Source: Frateuria sp. Soil773
Lineage (GTDB): Bacteria; Pseudomonadota; Gammaproteobacteria; Xanthomonadales; Rhodanobacteraceae
Assembly (NCBI RefSeq): GCF_001428405.1
Contig: NZ_LMSL01000011.1
Location: 1-47,669 of the forward strand
Direction: 5' to 3'
Length of the DNA stretch: 47,669 nucleotides
Positions 9,072 to 17,727 of the stretch are shown here, one piece after another. Positions within the stretch are counted from its first letter, which is position 1. Each line of letters opens with the position of its first letter. The position numbers and the translations under genes are program-made. The notes under the pieces were generated by a model. The model did no database searches and was not told the origin of the DNA. It worked only from the letters and a program-made list of their open reading frames with translations.

Positions 9072-10022
9072 TCAGGACTGGCGCAGCGGCGTGCCCGGTG
9101 CCGCCCAGCCTTCCAGCGCGGTGCGCGCCTGCTCGCGCCCGCGCTCGATCAGCTCGCCGGCGCGGTAGAACTCGTAGGCGGTGGACACGTTGCGCGGCAA
9201 CTGGATCAGCAGGTCCGGCTCGTAGGCGGCCAGGCGCAGCCGCGACAGGTTCGCCTGCATCAGGTCCATCGACTGGTTGAGCAGCTCGAAGGCGCCCGGC
9301 TCGCGCGGCTTGCCTTCGCTGTGCGGCAGCAGCCGGCCGAACAGCTCGCCGATGCGGTGGCGGTGGCCGTTGCGCTCCGCCTCCGGCTCGGGCGGGGTTG
9401 CCGCGGGCACGGTTTCCGCCGGCCCGTCCATGCTGATCGCGAACAGGTAGTCGGCCGGATCGCGGATCAGCGGCGTCACCGGCACCGGGTTGAGCAGGGC
9501 GCCGTCGACCAGCCGGTGGCCGTCGAGGTGGTAGGGCCGGAACACGGTCGGGATCGCGATCGAGGCGCGGATCGCATCGAACAGCGAGCCGCGGGTGAGC
9601 CACACCTCGCGCTCGCGGTCCAGGTCGGTGGCGACCGCGGTGAAGGCGATCGGCAATTGTTCGATGCAGACGTCGCCGATCAGCTCGCGCAGCGTGCCGA
9701 TGATCCGCTCGCCCTTGATCAGGCCGCCGCCGGAAAAGGTCCAGTCGAGCAGCTTGAACACGTCGAGCCGGGCCAGCGTGGTGACCCAGTCGCGGTAGAC
9801 GTCGAGCTTGCCCATGGCGTAGATGCCGCCGATCAGCGCGCCCATCGAGGCGCCGGCGATGGCGACGATCTCGAAGCCGCGCGCCTCGATCTCCTCGATC
9901 GCGCCGATGTGCGCCAGGCCCTTGGCGCCGCCGGCGCCGAGCGCCAGCGCCACGGTGGGCCTGCGCGGCGCGGCGGTGTCCGGGGCGATGGCGCGCTCTT
10001 CGGGGTTCTCTTCAAGGCTCAT
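9072..10022 (-). CDS. Patatin-like phospholipase (RssA type)
   Basis: A 316-residue patatin-family hydrolase with a Ser-Asp dyad. The oxyanion motif GAGGAKG is at 29-35, the nucleophile elbow GASMG at 57-61 (Ser59), and the Asp of VDGA at 173. The domain covers about 22-200; a charged linker and a C-terminal helical part follow. There is no signal peptide, so it is probably cytoplasmic or peripheral, acting on acyl esters of phospholipids. It is divergent from the SLC13 transporter gene with about 200 bp between. It is similar in architecture to E. coli RssA, but longer at both ends. Confidence 0.9.
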   Translation of the reverse strand: MSLEENPEERAIAPDTAAPRRPTVALALGAGGAKGLAHIGAIEEIEARGFEIVAIAGASMGALIGGIYAMGKLDVYRDWVTTLARLDVFKLLDWTFSGGGLIKGERIIGTLRELIGDVCIEQLPIAFTAVATDLDREREVWLTRGSLFDAIRASIAIPTVFRPYHLDGHRLVDGALLNPVPVTPLIRDPADYLFAISMDGPAETVPAATPPEPEAERNGHRHRIGELFGRLLPHSEGKPREPGAFELLNQSMDLMQANLSRLRLAAYEPDLLIQLPRNVSTAYEFYRAGELIERGREQARTALEGWAAPGTPLRQS

Positions 10023-10170
10023 GGGCGGTTTCGATCACGGATTGCATGCGTCGCGCGCTCCACCATGCGGCCGCCATTCTCCGGGCGCGCCGCTCCCGCT
10101 GGCGAACCCGCGACTGGCTGCGGTTAGGATGATGACAAGCTGCGCCCGCAGCAAGCCCAGGGGGACCCGC

Positions 10171-10233
10171 ATGCACCTTACCGACGACATCCGCAGCATC
10201 CGGCCGGCGCGGCGCGGCGGAGCGGCCGCATGA
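10171..10233 (+). CDS. Possible 20-codon leader peptide
   Basis: ATG at 10171, preceded by an AGGGGG-type ribosome site about 6 bases away, opens a 20-residue frame (MHLTDDIRSIRPARRGGAAA). It ends TGA at 10231-10233 and so overlaps the ATG of the transporter gene as ATGA. The main gene has no strong Shine-Dalgarno of its own, so translation could be coupled through this small frame. It may equally be chance. Confidence 0.3.
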   Translation: MHLTDDIRSIRPARRGGAAA

Positions 10234-12002
10234 CGTGGCAGGCCTGGGCCACGCTGGCCGTGATCGCGGCCGCGATGGCGCTGTTCGCCAGCGAGAAGGT
10301 ACGGATCGACCTGGTCGCGCTGATGGTGCTGGCGGCGCTGGTGATCCTGGGCATCGTCAGCCCGGCCGACGCGTTGAGCGGGTTCAGCAACGAGGCCACC
10401 GTCACCGTCGCGGCGATGTTCGCGCTCAGCCTGGGGATCGAGCGCTCAGGCGCGCTGGAGCCGCTGAGCCGCTGGCTGGTGCGGATCAAGCGGCCGTGGC
10501 TGCTGACCCTGGCGATGATGCTGGCGATAGCGCCGCTCGGCGCCTTCATCAAGAACATCGCCCTGGTCGCCACCTTCCTGCCGCTGGCGCTGCGGGTGTG
10601 CCAGCGCACGCACACCTCGCCCGCGCGCGTGCTGATGCCGATGGCCTACGCGGCGCAGATGGGCGGCGTGTGCACGCTGATCGGCACCTCCTCGAACCTG
10701 CTCGCCGACAGCCTGGCGCAGGGCCACGGCATGGCGGGGTTCGGCGTGTTCGAATTCACCCGGCTGGGCGCGCTGCTGGGCGTGGCCGGGATCGCCTACC
10801 TGATGCTGGTCGGGCGCTGGCTGCTGCCGCGGCACATCGACGCCGAGCTGCCCGACGAGATGGAGATCGGCAAATACGTCACCGAGCTGGAAGTGACCGC
10901 CGAGTCGCCGCTGATCGGCACCAGGATCGCCGACGCCAAGCTCGGCGAGCGCTTCGGCGTGTACCCGTTGGAGCTGCTGCGCGGCGAGCAGCACATGTGG
11001 TCGCCGCGCTCGCAGGAACTGGCGGCGGGCGACGTGCTGCTGGTGCGCGGCGACTGGGAGAAGATCGAGGAATTCCAGCGCCAGGCCAAGCTGCGCAACG
11101 CGCCGGAACAGCACTACGCGCGCGACGGCGAGGAGCCGCCGCCGCGCGTGCTCACCGAGCTGCTGGTGGCGCCGACCGGCATGCTGGAGGGCCGCCGCTT
11201 CGCCGAGTCGGACCTCGGCTGGCGCCACGACGCCACCCTGCTGGCGATCCACCGTCGCGGCGCCGTGCTGCGCGACAAGCCCAGCGAGGTCAGCCTCGCG
11301 GTGGGCGACGTGCTGCTGGTGCTGGTCGATGAGGCCAGCATGTCGCGGCTGCGCGGCGAGGAGGCGGTGATCGTATTGAGCGAGCGCGAGGACGCGCGGC
11401 GGACGCCGCGCAAGGCGCTGGTGGCGGTGGCGATCATGGCGGGCGTGGTGCTGGCGTCGGGGCTGCGCTGGCTGCCGATCCCGATCGCCGCGATCTGCGG
11501 CGCGACCCTGATGGCGCTGGCCGGCTGCTTCGGCCGCAAGGACGTCTACGAAGGCATGGACTGGAAGATCATCATCCTGCTCGGCGCGATCCTGCCGCTG
11601 GGCCTGGCGATCGAGAAGACCGGCCTGTCCACCGCCCTGGTGCAGCTCGGCATGGGCCTGGTCGGCACGCACGGGCCGCTGGCCGCGCTGCTGATGGTCT
11701 ACCTGCTGACCGCCCTGCTCACCGAGCTGATGGGGCACAACCCGTCAGTGGTGCTGATGGTGGGCATCGCGGTATCGGTGGCGCACGCGGTGCATGCCGA
11801 CGCGCGCCCGTTCGTGGTGGCGGTGGCGTTCGCGGCGGCCACCTCGTTCGCCACGCCGGTCGGCTACCCCACCAACACCATGGTCTACTACGCCGGCGGC
11901 TACCGCTTCACCGACTTCATGAAGGTGGGCATCCCGCTGATCGCACTGTTCTGCGCGCTGTCGATGTGGCTTATTCCGCAGTTCTGGCCATTTTATCCTT
12001 GA
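10230..12002 (+). CDS. SLC13/DASS-type permease with central RCK_C domains
   Basis: A 590-residue inner-membrane transporter of the ArsB/NhaD-DASS superfamily. The N-terminal half has about five membrane segments (GIVSPADALSGFSNEATVTV near 41-60, then MFALSLGIE), followed by a re-entrant QMGGVCTLIGTSSNLL (about 146-161). A cytoplasmic insert at about 205-390 contains two TrkA-C/RCK_C-like modules, each with the pattern VxxxSPLIGxxI or GRRFAESDL. The C-terminal half repeats the membrane fold and carries GHNPSVVLMVGIAVS and a second TSFATPVGYPTNTMVY. Relatives carry sulfate, dicarboxylates or similar anions with Na+; the RCK_C modules suggest ligand gating. Substrate unknown. It is transcribed away from the phospholipase gene. 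Confidence 0.9.
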   Translation: MTWQAWATLAVIAAAMALFASEKVRIDLVALMVLAALVILGIVSPADALSGFSNEATVTVAAMFALSLGIERSGALEPLSRWLVRIKRPWLLTLAMMLAIAPLGAFIKNIALVATFLPLALRVCQRTHTSPARVLMPMAYAAQMGGVCTLIGTSSNLLADSLAQGHGMAGFGVFEFTRLGALLGVAGIAYLMLVGRWLLPRHIDAELPDEMEIGKYVTELEVTAESPLIGTRIADAKLGERFGVYPLELLRGEQHMWSPRSQELAAGDVLLVRGDWEKIEEFQRQAKLRNAPEQHYARDGEEPPPRVLTELLVAPTGMLEGRRFAESDLGWRHDATLLAIHRRGAVLRDKPSEVSLAVGDVLLVLVDEASMSRLRGEEAVIVLSEREDARRTPRKALVAVAIMAGVVLASGLRWLPIPIAAICGATLMALAGCFGRKDVYEGMDWKIIILLGAILPLGLAIEKTGLSTALVQLGMGLVGTHGPLAALLMVYLLTALLTELMGHNPSVVLMVGIAVSVAHAVHADARPFVVAVAFAAATSFATPVGYPTNTMVYYAGGYRFTDFMKVGIPLIALFCALSMWLIPQFWPFYP

Positions 12003-12007
12003 GGGCC

Positions 12008-12030
12008 GGGATTCGGGATTCGGGATTCGG
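12008..12030. repeat. Three tandem GGGATTC heptamers
   Basis: Three tandem copies of GGGATTC start 6 bases after the transporter stop codon. The inverse run lies at 12255-12283, so the two runs can pair across the intervening repeat unit. Such short heptamer arrays are common between genes in Xanthomonadales (established knowledge of these genomes). Confidence 0.8.
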
Positions 12031-12082
12031 AAAAGCGGTGCGCGCTCCGGGTGCGCCGATGCGTCAGTTGCTTGCCTGTGCT

Positions 12083-12254
12083 CCTGAGAGCCGCCTGCTC
12101 ACGATCCTTTCGCCGTTCCAGACTGCCTCGCCGTCATTCCTGCGAAAGCAGGAATCCAGTGACTTGATGCTCCAAAGCCCAAAGGCGCTGGATCCCAGCT
12201 TTCGCTGGGATGACGTTTCGTGAGGGATACCTGCAAATCTTGGACAGGTTCTAG
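12083..12254. repeat. MITE-like repeat unit with terminal inverted repeats
   Basis: Core at 12132-12215 (TCCTGCGAAAGCAGGAATCC and GGATCCCAGCTTTCGCTGGG) is nearly identical to the unit at 5988-6149, including the spacer GGCTTGATGCTCCAAA-like segment. The left end resembles CCTGAGAG...CTCACGATC; the right end, reverse complemented, is CTAGAACCTGTCCAAGATT. The right end contributes the stop codon of the WYL regulator gene. Confidence 0.65.
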
Positions 12255-13249
12255 CGAATCCCGAATCCCGATTCCCGATTCCCATAAGCGCTCAACGCCA
12301 TATGCAGCAGGCTCTTCATTTCCTCGCGCAGCGGCAGCGGGGCGACGATCTCCGCGTCGGGGCCGTACTTGAGCACGTCCATCAGCAGCTCTTTCGACTT
12401 CGAGTACGGCAACTGCAGTTCGTAGCGGCCGTCGGGCAGCCAGTTGCCCTTCTGCTGCGAGTGCCAGTGCTCGTCGGCGACCCAGCGCGCGGCGTGCGGC
12501 GAGAAGCGGATCGTCGCCCATGCCTTCGGCTTGCCGGCGAAGATGCCGTAGCTGGAGGCGAGCAGTTCGTTGAGGTCGGCCTCGGCGACGTCGACCGCGG
12601 CGGCATCCAGCGCCTGAGCGTCCTTGATGCGGTCCACCGCGAAGCTGCGCAGCGCCTCGCGGTCGTGGTCCCACACGTCGAGGTACCAGTTGTCGCGGTA
12701 GTGGGTCAGCCGCTGCGGCGATACCGTGCGCTTGCTGTCCGAATTGGTGGTGCGCGCGCGGTAGTGGAAGCGCAACTGGCGCCGTTCGAGCACCGCGCCG
12801 GCCACGGTGCGGAAGGCGTGCTGGTCCAGCTTGCGCTCGCCCCACGAGATCACCCGGATCCGCTCGATCGGCAGCGGCTTGCCGTTGCCCTGGTCGCCCA
12901 GCAGGTGCTCGATGCGCGCCTTGAACGGCGCCAGCGCGCCGGCCAGCACGCCCGGCCCGGAACGGCCGATCAGCTCGTTCAGCGCCAGCAGCGCGGCCAG
13001 CTCGTCGGAGGTCAGCCACAGCCCCGGCAGCTCGAAGCGCTCGCCCTCGACGGCCTCGTAGCGGAAGGCGGCATGCTCGCCGCCGGCGCTCTCGATCGGC
13101 GCGCCGAGCGCGTCGCGCAGGAAGGCGACGTCGCGGTACAGCGTCGCGCGCGAGCATTCCAGCTCGTCCATCAGCCGGGGCAGCGGCACCGGGTAGTGGG
13201 CCGACTTCAGCAGGCGATGCAGGGTGAGGATGCGCTCGTAACGGTCCAT
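12251..13249 (-). CDS. WYL-domain transcriptional regulator (YafY type)
   Basis: A 332-residue regulator with an N-terminal winged HTH (residues about 1-58: RYERILTLHRLLK...CSRATLYRDVAFLRD), a WYL ligand-binding domain (about 140-225, including RxLRFHYRARTT and NWYLDVWDHD), and a C-terminal WCX extension. WYL proteins control stress, phage-defence or metabolic genes and sense nucleic acids or small ligands. I chose ATG 13249 (MDRYERI) rather than an upstream ATG because the HTH begins there. The last dozen codons (YGNRESGFGIR) and the TAG stop are read from tandem-heptamer and repeat DNA, so the natural C-terminus has probably been replaced. It is divergent from a membrane protein gene that it may regulate. 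Confidence 0.9.
   Translation of the reverse strand: MDRYERILTLHRLLKSAHYPVPLPRLMDELECSRATLYRDVAFLRDALGAPIESAGGEHAAFRYEAVEGERFELPGLWLTSDELAALLALNELIGRSGPGVLAGALAPFKARIEHLLGDQGNGKPLPIERIRVISWGERKLDQHAFRTVAGAVLERRQLRFHYRARTTNSDSKRTVSPQRLTHYRDNWYLDVWDHDREALRSFAVDRIKDAQALDAAAVDVAEADLNELLASSYGIFAGKPKAWATIRFSPHAARWVADEHWHSQQKGNWLPDGRYELQLPYSKSKELLMDVLKYGPDAEIVAPLPLREEMKSLLHMALSAYGNRESGFGIR
12255..12283. repeat. Inverse run of GGGATTC/GGGAATC heptamers
   Basis: Four tandem heptamers in the opposite sense to those at 12008-12030 (two CGAATCC-type, two CGATTCC-type). They are in frame with and translated as the C-terminal tail of the WYL regulator. The two runs enclose the MITE-like unit and could form the base of a long stem. 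Confidence 0.75.
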
Positions 13250-13369
13250 GGCATATCGTTCGGGTGTGGGCCTTGTGTAGCATGGCATGGCCGGTGGCGG
13301 CCGCAAGTCGCCGCGGTCGCCCGTGTCGCGTCCCCCCGGCCCGTTTTCGGCTGCAAGGTTGCTGATTTG

Positions 13370-14272
13370 ATGCCGTCGTCCAGCGAATTCCCCGTCGCTC
13401 CGCCTGATCCGGCCTGCGTTTCCCCTCCGCCGCCCGCGGCGGCGCCCGACCGCCTGGGCGTGTTGCTGCGGGTACTCGCGGTCGGCGGCTACGGCCTGTG
13501 GCTGCTGCTGGGCGCCGCACTCAGCCTGGGCGTGTACCGCGAGGGCCGCAGCGAGGCGCTGCTACCGCTGGGCCTGGGCTGCCTCTTCGTCAGCCTGGGC
13601 CTGCTGGCCGCCGGCCTGCGGCCCGGGCTCGACTGGCACGGCTGGCGGCCCGGCATCGGCCAGCGGCCCACCCGCGACGCCCTGCTGGCCCTGCTCACCT
13701 ACCTGCCGATGATGGCGGTGGCCGGGCTGGTGCGCGGGTCCAACGATTTCTGGGCGACCCGGCTGGCCGGCATGGCCTTGCTGCTGTGCAGCCTGGGCAG
13801 CCTCACCTACAGCGCCTGGCACTACCGGCGCCAGCTCGGCGAAGGCGCGCAGCGGATCTCCAGCACGCTGCCGATCAGCCGGGTGGTCTCGGCCTGCTAT
13901 GGCGGCGGCCTGTGGCTGTGGCTGTGCCTGCGCCTGGAGGACGGCGGCGACCCCGGCCATACGGCCAGCAGCCATGCCTGGGTCATGCTGATGCTGATGC
14001 TGGCCTTGTTGCTCGGCCTGATCGAGGTGCTGCGCTGGCAGTCGCTGCAGCCGCAGGCGTTCGCCAGGCCGGCCCGGCAGGACATCCGCCCGGCCCGCTT
14101 CGTCGCCTCGCTGTTCGTCTACGCCTTGCCGTGTTCGGTACTGCTGCTGGACGACCTGTCCGGCATCGGGCTGCTGCCGGTCGCCGCCGCCGCGGTGAGC
14201 TGCACGGTCGGCAAGACCATCGAGCAGAGGCTGTACGAGACGGCGCTGGGCCGGCCGGCCGGCTGTGGCTGA
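13370..14272 (+). CDS. Hypothetical multi-pass inner-membrane protein
   Basis: A 300-residue protein of no family that I recognise. After a Pro-rich N-terminal 25 residues, about seven or eight hydrophobic segments are visible: around 32-53 (VLAVGGYGLWLLLGAALSLG), 60-78, 98-118, 128-148, 168-185, 200-220, 245-262 and 265-285. Loops are short and rich in Arg and Gln. ATG 13370 starts shortly before the first segment; the frame remains open upstream across the regulator gene, which is not credible as coding. It is divergent from the WYL regulator, 120 bp away, and could be its target (inference). Confidence 0.72.
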   Translation: MPSSSEFPVAPPDPACVSPPPPAAAPDRLGVLLRVLAVGGYGLWLLLGAALSLGVYREGRSEALLPLGLGCLFVSLGLLAAGLRPGLDWHGWRPGIGQRPTRDALLALLTYLPMMAVAGLVRGSNDFWATRLAGMALLLCSLGSLTYSAWHYRRQLGEGAQRISSTLPISRVVSACYGGGLWLWLCLRLEDGGDPGHTASSHAWVMLMLMLALLLGLIEVLRWQSLQPQAFARPARQDIRPARFVASLFVYALPCSVLLLDDLSGIGLLPVAAAAVSCTVGKTIEQRLYETALGRPAGCG

Positions 14273-14383
14273 GCGGCTTTCCACGGCCGTTCCGCAGCCG
14301 TTCTGCGGCCATGTTCACTGCGAGTTCAAATCGCCGCGCTAAGGTGGCGGCTTACTTTTGTTTAACAAACGGGACCGATTTCG

Positions 14384-15193
14384 ATGAAAAAGACCTTGAT
14401 CGCCAGCCTGTGCCTGCTGGCGCTGGCCAGTTTCACCGCCCAGGCGCAGGATGCGGGTGACAGCGGCGCGAACAACGGCGGCTGGACCGGTTCGGGCGAA
14501 TTCGGCTTCGCCTCCGCGCGCGGCAACTCGCGCACCGACAACGCCAACGCCAAGCTCGGCCTGAGCCAGGAAAACGAGCAGTGGAAGAACAACTTCTTCC
14601 TCAACGGCATGCGCTCCAAGGGCGAGGTCTCGGTGCAGGACGCCGAGGGCAACGAGATCAACCGCTTCACCACCACCGCGAACCGCTACGACGCCGGCGC
14701 CTCGGTCGGCTACAAGCTCGACCCGCGCAGCTACATCGTGGGCGCCGCGCGCTACGAGCACGACGACTTCGGCGCCAACCTGTGGCAGGGCATCGTCTCG
14801 CTCGGCTACGGCTACATCGCGCTGAAGAACGAGCGCAACGAGCTGTCGTTCGAAATCGGCCCCGGTTACAAGCGCTACCGCCCGGCCGACAAGGTCGAGG
14901 AGATCGACGGCGTGAACACCAAGCTGCGCCAGCCCACCGAGGGCGAGGCGGTCGCGCGCGGGCTGGTCAACTACAAGTTCCGCATCACCGACAACACCGC
15001 GTTCGAGGACACCTTCCTGCTCGAAGCGGGCTCGAAGAACAAGTATTACCAGAACGACGCCGGCCTGTCGGTCAGCATGACCAAGAAGATGGCGCTGAAG
15101 CTCGGCTTCCAGGCACGCTACAACAGCAACGTGCAGCCGGGCACCAAGAACACCGACACGCTCACCACCACCAACCTGGTCTACAACTTCTGA
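14384..15193 (+). CDS. DUF481 outer-membrane protein (YdiY-like)
   Basis: A 269-residue protein with a textbook signal peptide (MKKTLIASLCLLALASFTAQA, cleaved before QDAGD) and a DUF481 beta-barrel. Alternating strands begin at WTGSGEFGFASARGNSRTDN, a typical DUF481 first-strand phrase. The protein ends TTTNLVYNF, with a terminal aromatic residue as recognised by the BAM complex. E. coli YdiY, of this family, is acid-inducible; some relatives are called salt-induced. Biochemical role unknown. A perfect dyad downstream (15241-15272) terminates it. Confidence 0.88.
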   Translation: MKKTLIASLCLLALASFTAQAQDAGDSGANNGGWTGSGEFGFASARGNSRTDNANAKLGLSQENEQWKNNFFLNGMRSKGEVSVQDAEGNEINRFTTTANRYDAGASVGYKLDPRSYIVGAARYEHDDFGANLWQGIVSLGYGYIALKNERNELSFEIGPGYKRYRPADKVEEIDGVNTKLRQPTEGEAVARGLVNYKFRITDNTAFEDTFLLEAGSKNKYYQNDAGLSVSMTKKMALKLGFQARYNSNVQPGTKNTDTLTTTNLVYNF

Positions 15194-15240
15194 GCAGGCC
15201 GCAGCGGCGCGCCACCTGGCGCCGTTGCGATGCGGAAACG

Positions 15241-15272
15241 AAAAGGCCCTGCCGCATGCGGCAGGGCCTTTT
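15241..15272. terminator. Bidirectional intrinsic terminator
   Basis: A perfect 32-base palindrome whose arms start AAAAGGCCCTGCCGC, giving an A-run on one side and a T-run on the other. It lies between the convergent DUF481 and hemC genes and can end transcription in both directions. Confidence 0.9.
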
Positions 15273-15287
15273 CGCGTGGCGCGCCGG

Positions 15288-16199
15288 TCAGCCGGCGAGC
15301 AGCGCGCCGGCTCCCTGCGCGAACAGCGCCTCGGCGACCTGGCGGCCCAGCGCTTCGGCCTCGCTGCCGCTGGCCTCGGCGCGCAGCAGCCTGCCGCTGG
15401 CGGCGTCGCCGACCAGGCCGCTCAGATGCAGGCCGTGTTCGCCGAGCACGCACCAGGCGGCCACCGGTACCGTGCAGCTACCGCCCAGCGCCTGGTTCAT
15501 CGCACGCTCGGCGCTCACCGTGAGGCGGGTGTCGGCGTCGTCGAGCGCGGCCAGCCGCGCCAGCACGGCCGGCTGGTCGGCGCGCGCCTCGATCGCGATC
15601 GCCGCCTGGCCGGGCGCCGGCAGCCATTCCGGCGCGGCCAGCCGGCTGCGGATGCGCTCGCGCAGGCCCAGCCGTTCGAGCCCGGCGCAGGCCAGCACGA
15701 TGGCGTCGTAGCCGTCGGCGTCGAGCTTGCCCAGCCGGGTGCCGACGTTGCCGCGCAGGTCGAGCAGGCGCAGGTCCGGGCGCAGCGCGCGCAACTGCGC
15801 CTGGCGGCGCAGCGACGAGGTGCCCACGCGCGCGCCCTGCGGCAGCGCCGCCAGGTCGGCATGGCGGTTGCTGACGAAGGCGTCCGCGGCGTCCGCGCGC
15901 GGCAGGATCGCCGGCAGCACGAAGCCGTTTTCCAGTTCCGCCGGCACGTCCTTCAGCGAGTGCACGGCGAGGTCGGCGCGGCCTTCCAGCATCGCCACCT
16001 CCAGCTCCTTCAGGAACAGCCCCTTGCCGCCGATGGCGGCCAGCGGCTGGTCGAGGATCTCGTCGCCGCGCGTGCTCAGCGGCACCAGGGTCACCTTCAG
16101 GTCCGGATGGGCGGCGCGCAGCAGCGCGGCCACGTGCTCGGCCTGCCACAGCGCGAGCGCGCTCTTGCGGGTGGCGATGCGCAAGGTGGATGGATTCAT
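15288..16199 (-). CDS. hemC: Hydroxymethylbilane synthase (porphobilinogen deaminase)
   Basis: A 303-residue HemC that joins four porphobilinogen units into hydroxymethylbilane for haem and sirohaem synthesis in the cytoplasm. Conserved features: [14 protein letters not shown] (7-20), catalytic Asp84 in HSLKD, the Arg-rich [11 protein letters not shown] (126-136), and Cys242 in GGSCTVP, which carries the dipyrromethane cofactor. ATG 16199 gives the usual N-terminus; an ATG 24 bases upstream is an alternative. hemD does not follow. AlgZ/AlgR-like genes are nearby on the same strand, echoing the fimS-algR-hemC order of Pseudomonas, here with a TPR gene inserted between. Confidence 0.96.
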   Translation of the reverse strand: MNPSTLRIATRKSALALWQAEHVAALLRAAHPDLKVTLVPLSTRGDEILDQPLAAIGGKGLFLKELEVAMLEGRADLAVHSLKDVPAELENGFVLPAILPRADAADAFVSNRHADLAALPQGARVGTSSLRRQAQLRALRPDLRLLDLRGNVGTRLGKLDADGYDAIVLACAGLERLGLRERIRSRLAAPEWLPAPGQAAIAIEARADQPAVLARLAALDDADTRLTVSAERAMNQALGGSCTVPVAAWCVLGEHGLHLSGLVGDAASGRLLRAEASGSEAEALGRQVAEALFAQGAGALLAG

Positions 16200-16353
16200 G
16201 GATTTCCCGGAGCTGGGCCGCATGGACAAGGCCTGCGGCGGGCGAGGCAGGCCGGTATTGTCGCGTAATTGGCCTGGCCGCGCAGGCGGCGGCGCGCAGC
16301 ATATCGTCGCAGCGCGCTATGCTGGAACGCGGGTAGGCATCGGAGGCTTGCGC

Positions 16354-17031
16354 ATGAAGACCGGCATGGCGGCATGGGTCGCCTTCCTCGTCCTGCTGGC
16401 GGGCGCCGCCAGCGCGGCAACTCCCGGCGGCGCATCGCTGCCGCGGCTCTTGCCCGACGGCAAGCCCTACCGCGATGCGGACGTGTCCGCGCGAGGCCTG
16501 CCTGAGGCGGCGCAGCCTGGCCGGCATGCCCTGCGCGGCGTGTTTCCCCAGTTGTCGCCGGTGCGCCGGCTCACCGACGAAGGCTGGCTGGCGGCGGCGA
16601 CGCACCGGGAAAGCGCGGCGCGGATCAATTTCGGCCGCGCCCTGCGCATCCAGCCGAACGACCGGCGACTGCTGTGGGCGTACGGCTGGGCCCTGCTCAA
16701 CCTGGAGCGGCCGGCGCAGGCGATGGCGGCCTTCCGGCGCAACCTGGCGCTGCGTCCGGACCGCCGCCCCGCGTGGCAGCCGATGGCGATGGCGTTGACC
16801 TACACCGCCGCCGGCGACCGCGAGGCGGCGCTCGCCTGGTATCGCGCCGCCGCGTCCAGCGATCCGCTGCGCTGGGGTTCCGACGCGGCGGCGCTTCGCA
16901 CCACGCTGTACTGGACATCGCGCGAGCGAGCCCTGGTGCGCCAATTGATCGACACGGCCGCGCGGGCCGATGCGCCGTCGCGGTCTCCGCTCGCGGCCGC
17001 TTCAGCGCGAGCGTCAGCTCATCCGCAATAG
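16354..17031 (+). CDS. Secreted TPR-repeat protein
   Basis: A 225-residue protein with a signal peptide (residues 1-22, ending AGAASA) and two or three tetratricopeptide repeats between about 82 and 175. These are seen as ARINFGRALRIQPNDRRLLWAY, AWALLNLERPAQAMAAFRRNLAL and AMALTYTAAGDREAALAWYRAA-like helices. TPRs make protein-protein contacts, so it is probably a periplasmic scaffold. GGAGG 7 bases upstream supports ATG 16354. It is divergent from hemC and convergent with the LytTR regulator gene; the two 3' ends overlap by 18 bp, so each stop codon lies inside the other gene. No specific partner can be named. Confidence 0.75.
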   Translation: MKTGMAAWVAFLVLLAGAASAATPGGASLPRLLPDGKPYRDADVSARGLPEAAQPGRHALRGVFPQLSPVRRLTDEGWLAAATHRESAARINFGRALRIQPNDRRLLWAYGWALLNLERPAQAMAAFRRNLALRPDRRPAWQPMAMALTYTAAGDREAALAWYRAAASSDPLRWGSDAAALRTTLYWTSRERALVRQLIDTAARADAPSRSPLAAASARASAHPQ

Positions 17032-17727
17032 CCGGCGCAGCGCCGGCAGGTTGCGCCGGCTGACCTCGGGGCTGAGCCCGGTGCCGGCGAGCTGGGCCAG
17101 TACGCGGCCGTCGGCGAGGGTCTTCAGGCCGAGCAGGCGCGGCGCGGGCACCAGGCAGTTGCGGTGCAGGCGCACCAGTTGCTGCGGGTACGCCTCTTCC
17201 AGTTGGCGCAGCGATTCCTCGATCAGCAGTTCGCCGCGCGCATGGTGCGCCACCACGTATTTCTCGTCGGCGAGCAGGCAGCTCACCTCGGCAAGCGCCA
17301 GGCGCACCGGCTCGCCGCGCAGGCGGCCGTGCAGGAAGACGCCCGCCTCCGGCGGCGCGGCGGCGAGCCGCTGGCGCGCGCGCCGCAAGGCATCGCGCAG
17401 GCGCTCGGCACGCACCGGCTTGAGCAGGTAATCGACCGCGCCCAGCTCGAAGGCGTGCAGCGCGTGGTTCTCGTAGGCGGTGCAGAACACCACCTGCGGC
17501 CGCGCGCGGCCGGCCAGGCGGGCCGCCAGCGCGGTGCCGTCGAGGCCGGGCATGTTGATGTCCAGCAGCAGCAGGTCCGGCTGCCGGGTGCCGATCAGTT
17601 CCAGCGCGGCCTCGCCGTCGCCCACGCTGCCGCAGACCTCGACCGCGCCGTCGTCGCCGCATTCGCCGAGCAGGGCGGCGAGGCGCGCGCGCGCCAGCGG
17701 TTCGTCATCGACGATCAGTACGCGCAT
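17014..17727 (-). CDS. algR: LytTR response regulator (AlgR-like)
   Basis: A 237-residue regulator. The receiver domain (1-120) has acidic pocket DDE at 7-9, phospho-acceptor Asp56 in DLLLLDINMP, and Lys of LLKP near 107. The C-terminal LytTR DNA-binding domain (about 135-237) shows EVSCLLADEKYVVAHH and LVRLHRNCLVP. AlgR of Pseudomonas controls alginate, type IV pili and virulence genes; the regulon here is unknown. Its ATG lies 23 bp inside the kinase gene, so the two are translationally coupled. The 3' end overlaps the TPR gene by 18 bp. The symbol reflects family and context, not proof of orthology. Confidence 0.88.
   Translation of the reverse strand: MRVLIVDDEPLARARLAALLGECGDDGAVEVCGSVGDGEAALELIGTRQPDLLLLDINMPGLDGTALAARLAGRARPQVVFCTAYENHALHAFELGAVDYLLKPVRAERLRDALRRARQRLAAAPPEAGVFLHGRLRGEPVRLALAEVSCLLADEKYVVAHHARGELLIEESLRQLEEAYPQQLVRLHRNCLVPAPRLLGLKTLADGRVLAQLAGTGLSPEVSRRNLPALRRLLRMS

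Noticed and set aside
12008-12283. CRISPR array
   Set aside because: The repeats are 7-bp tandems and paired hairpins without regular unique spacers, and no cas genes are present.
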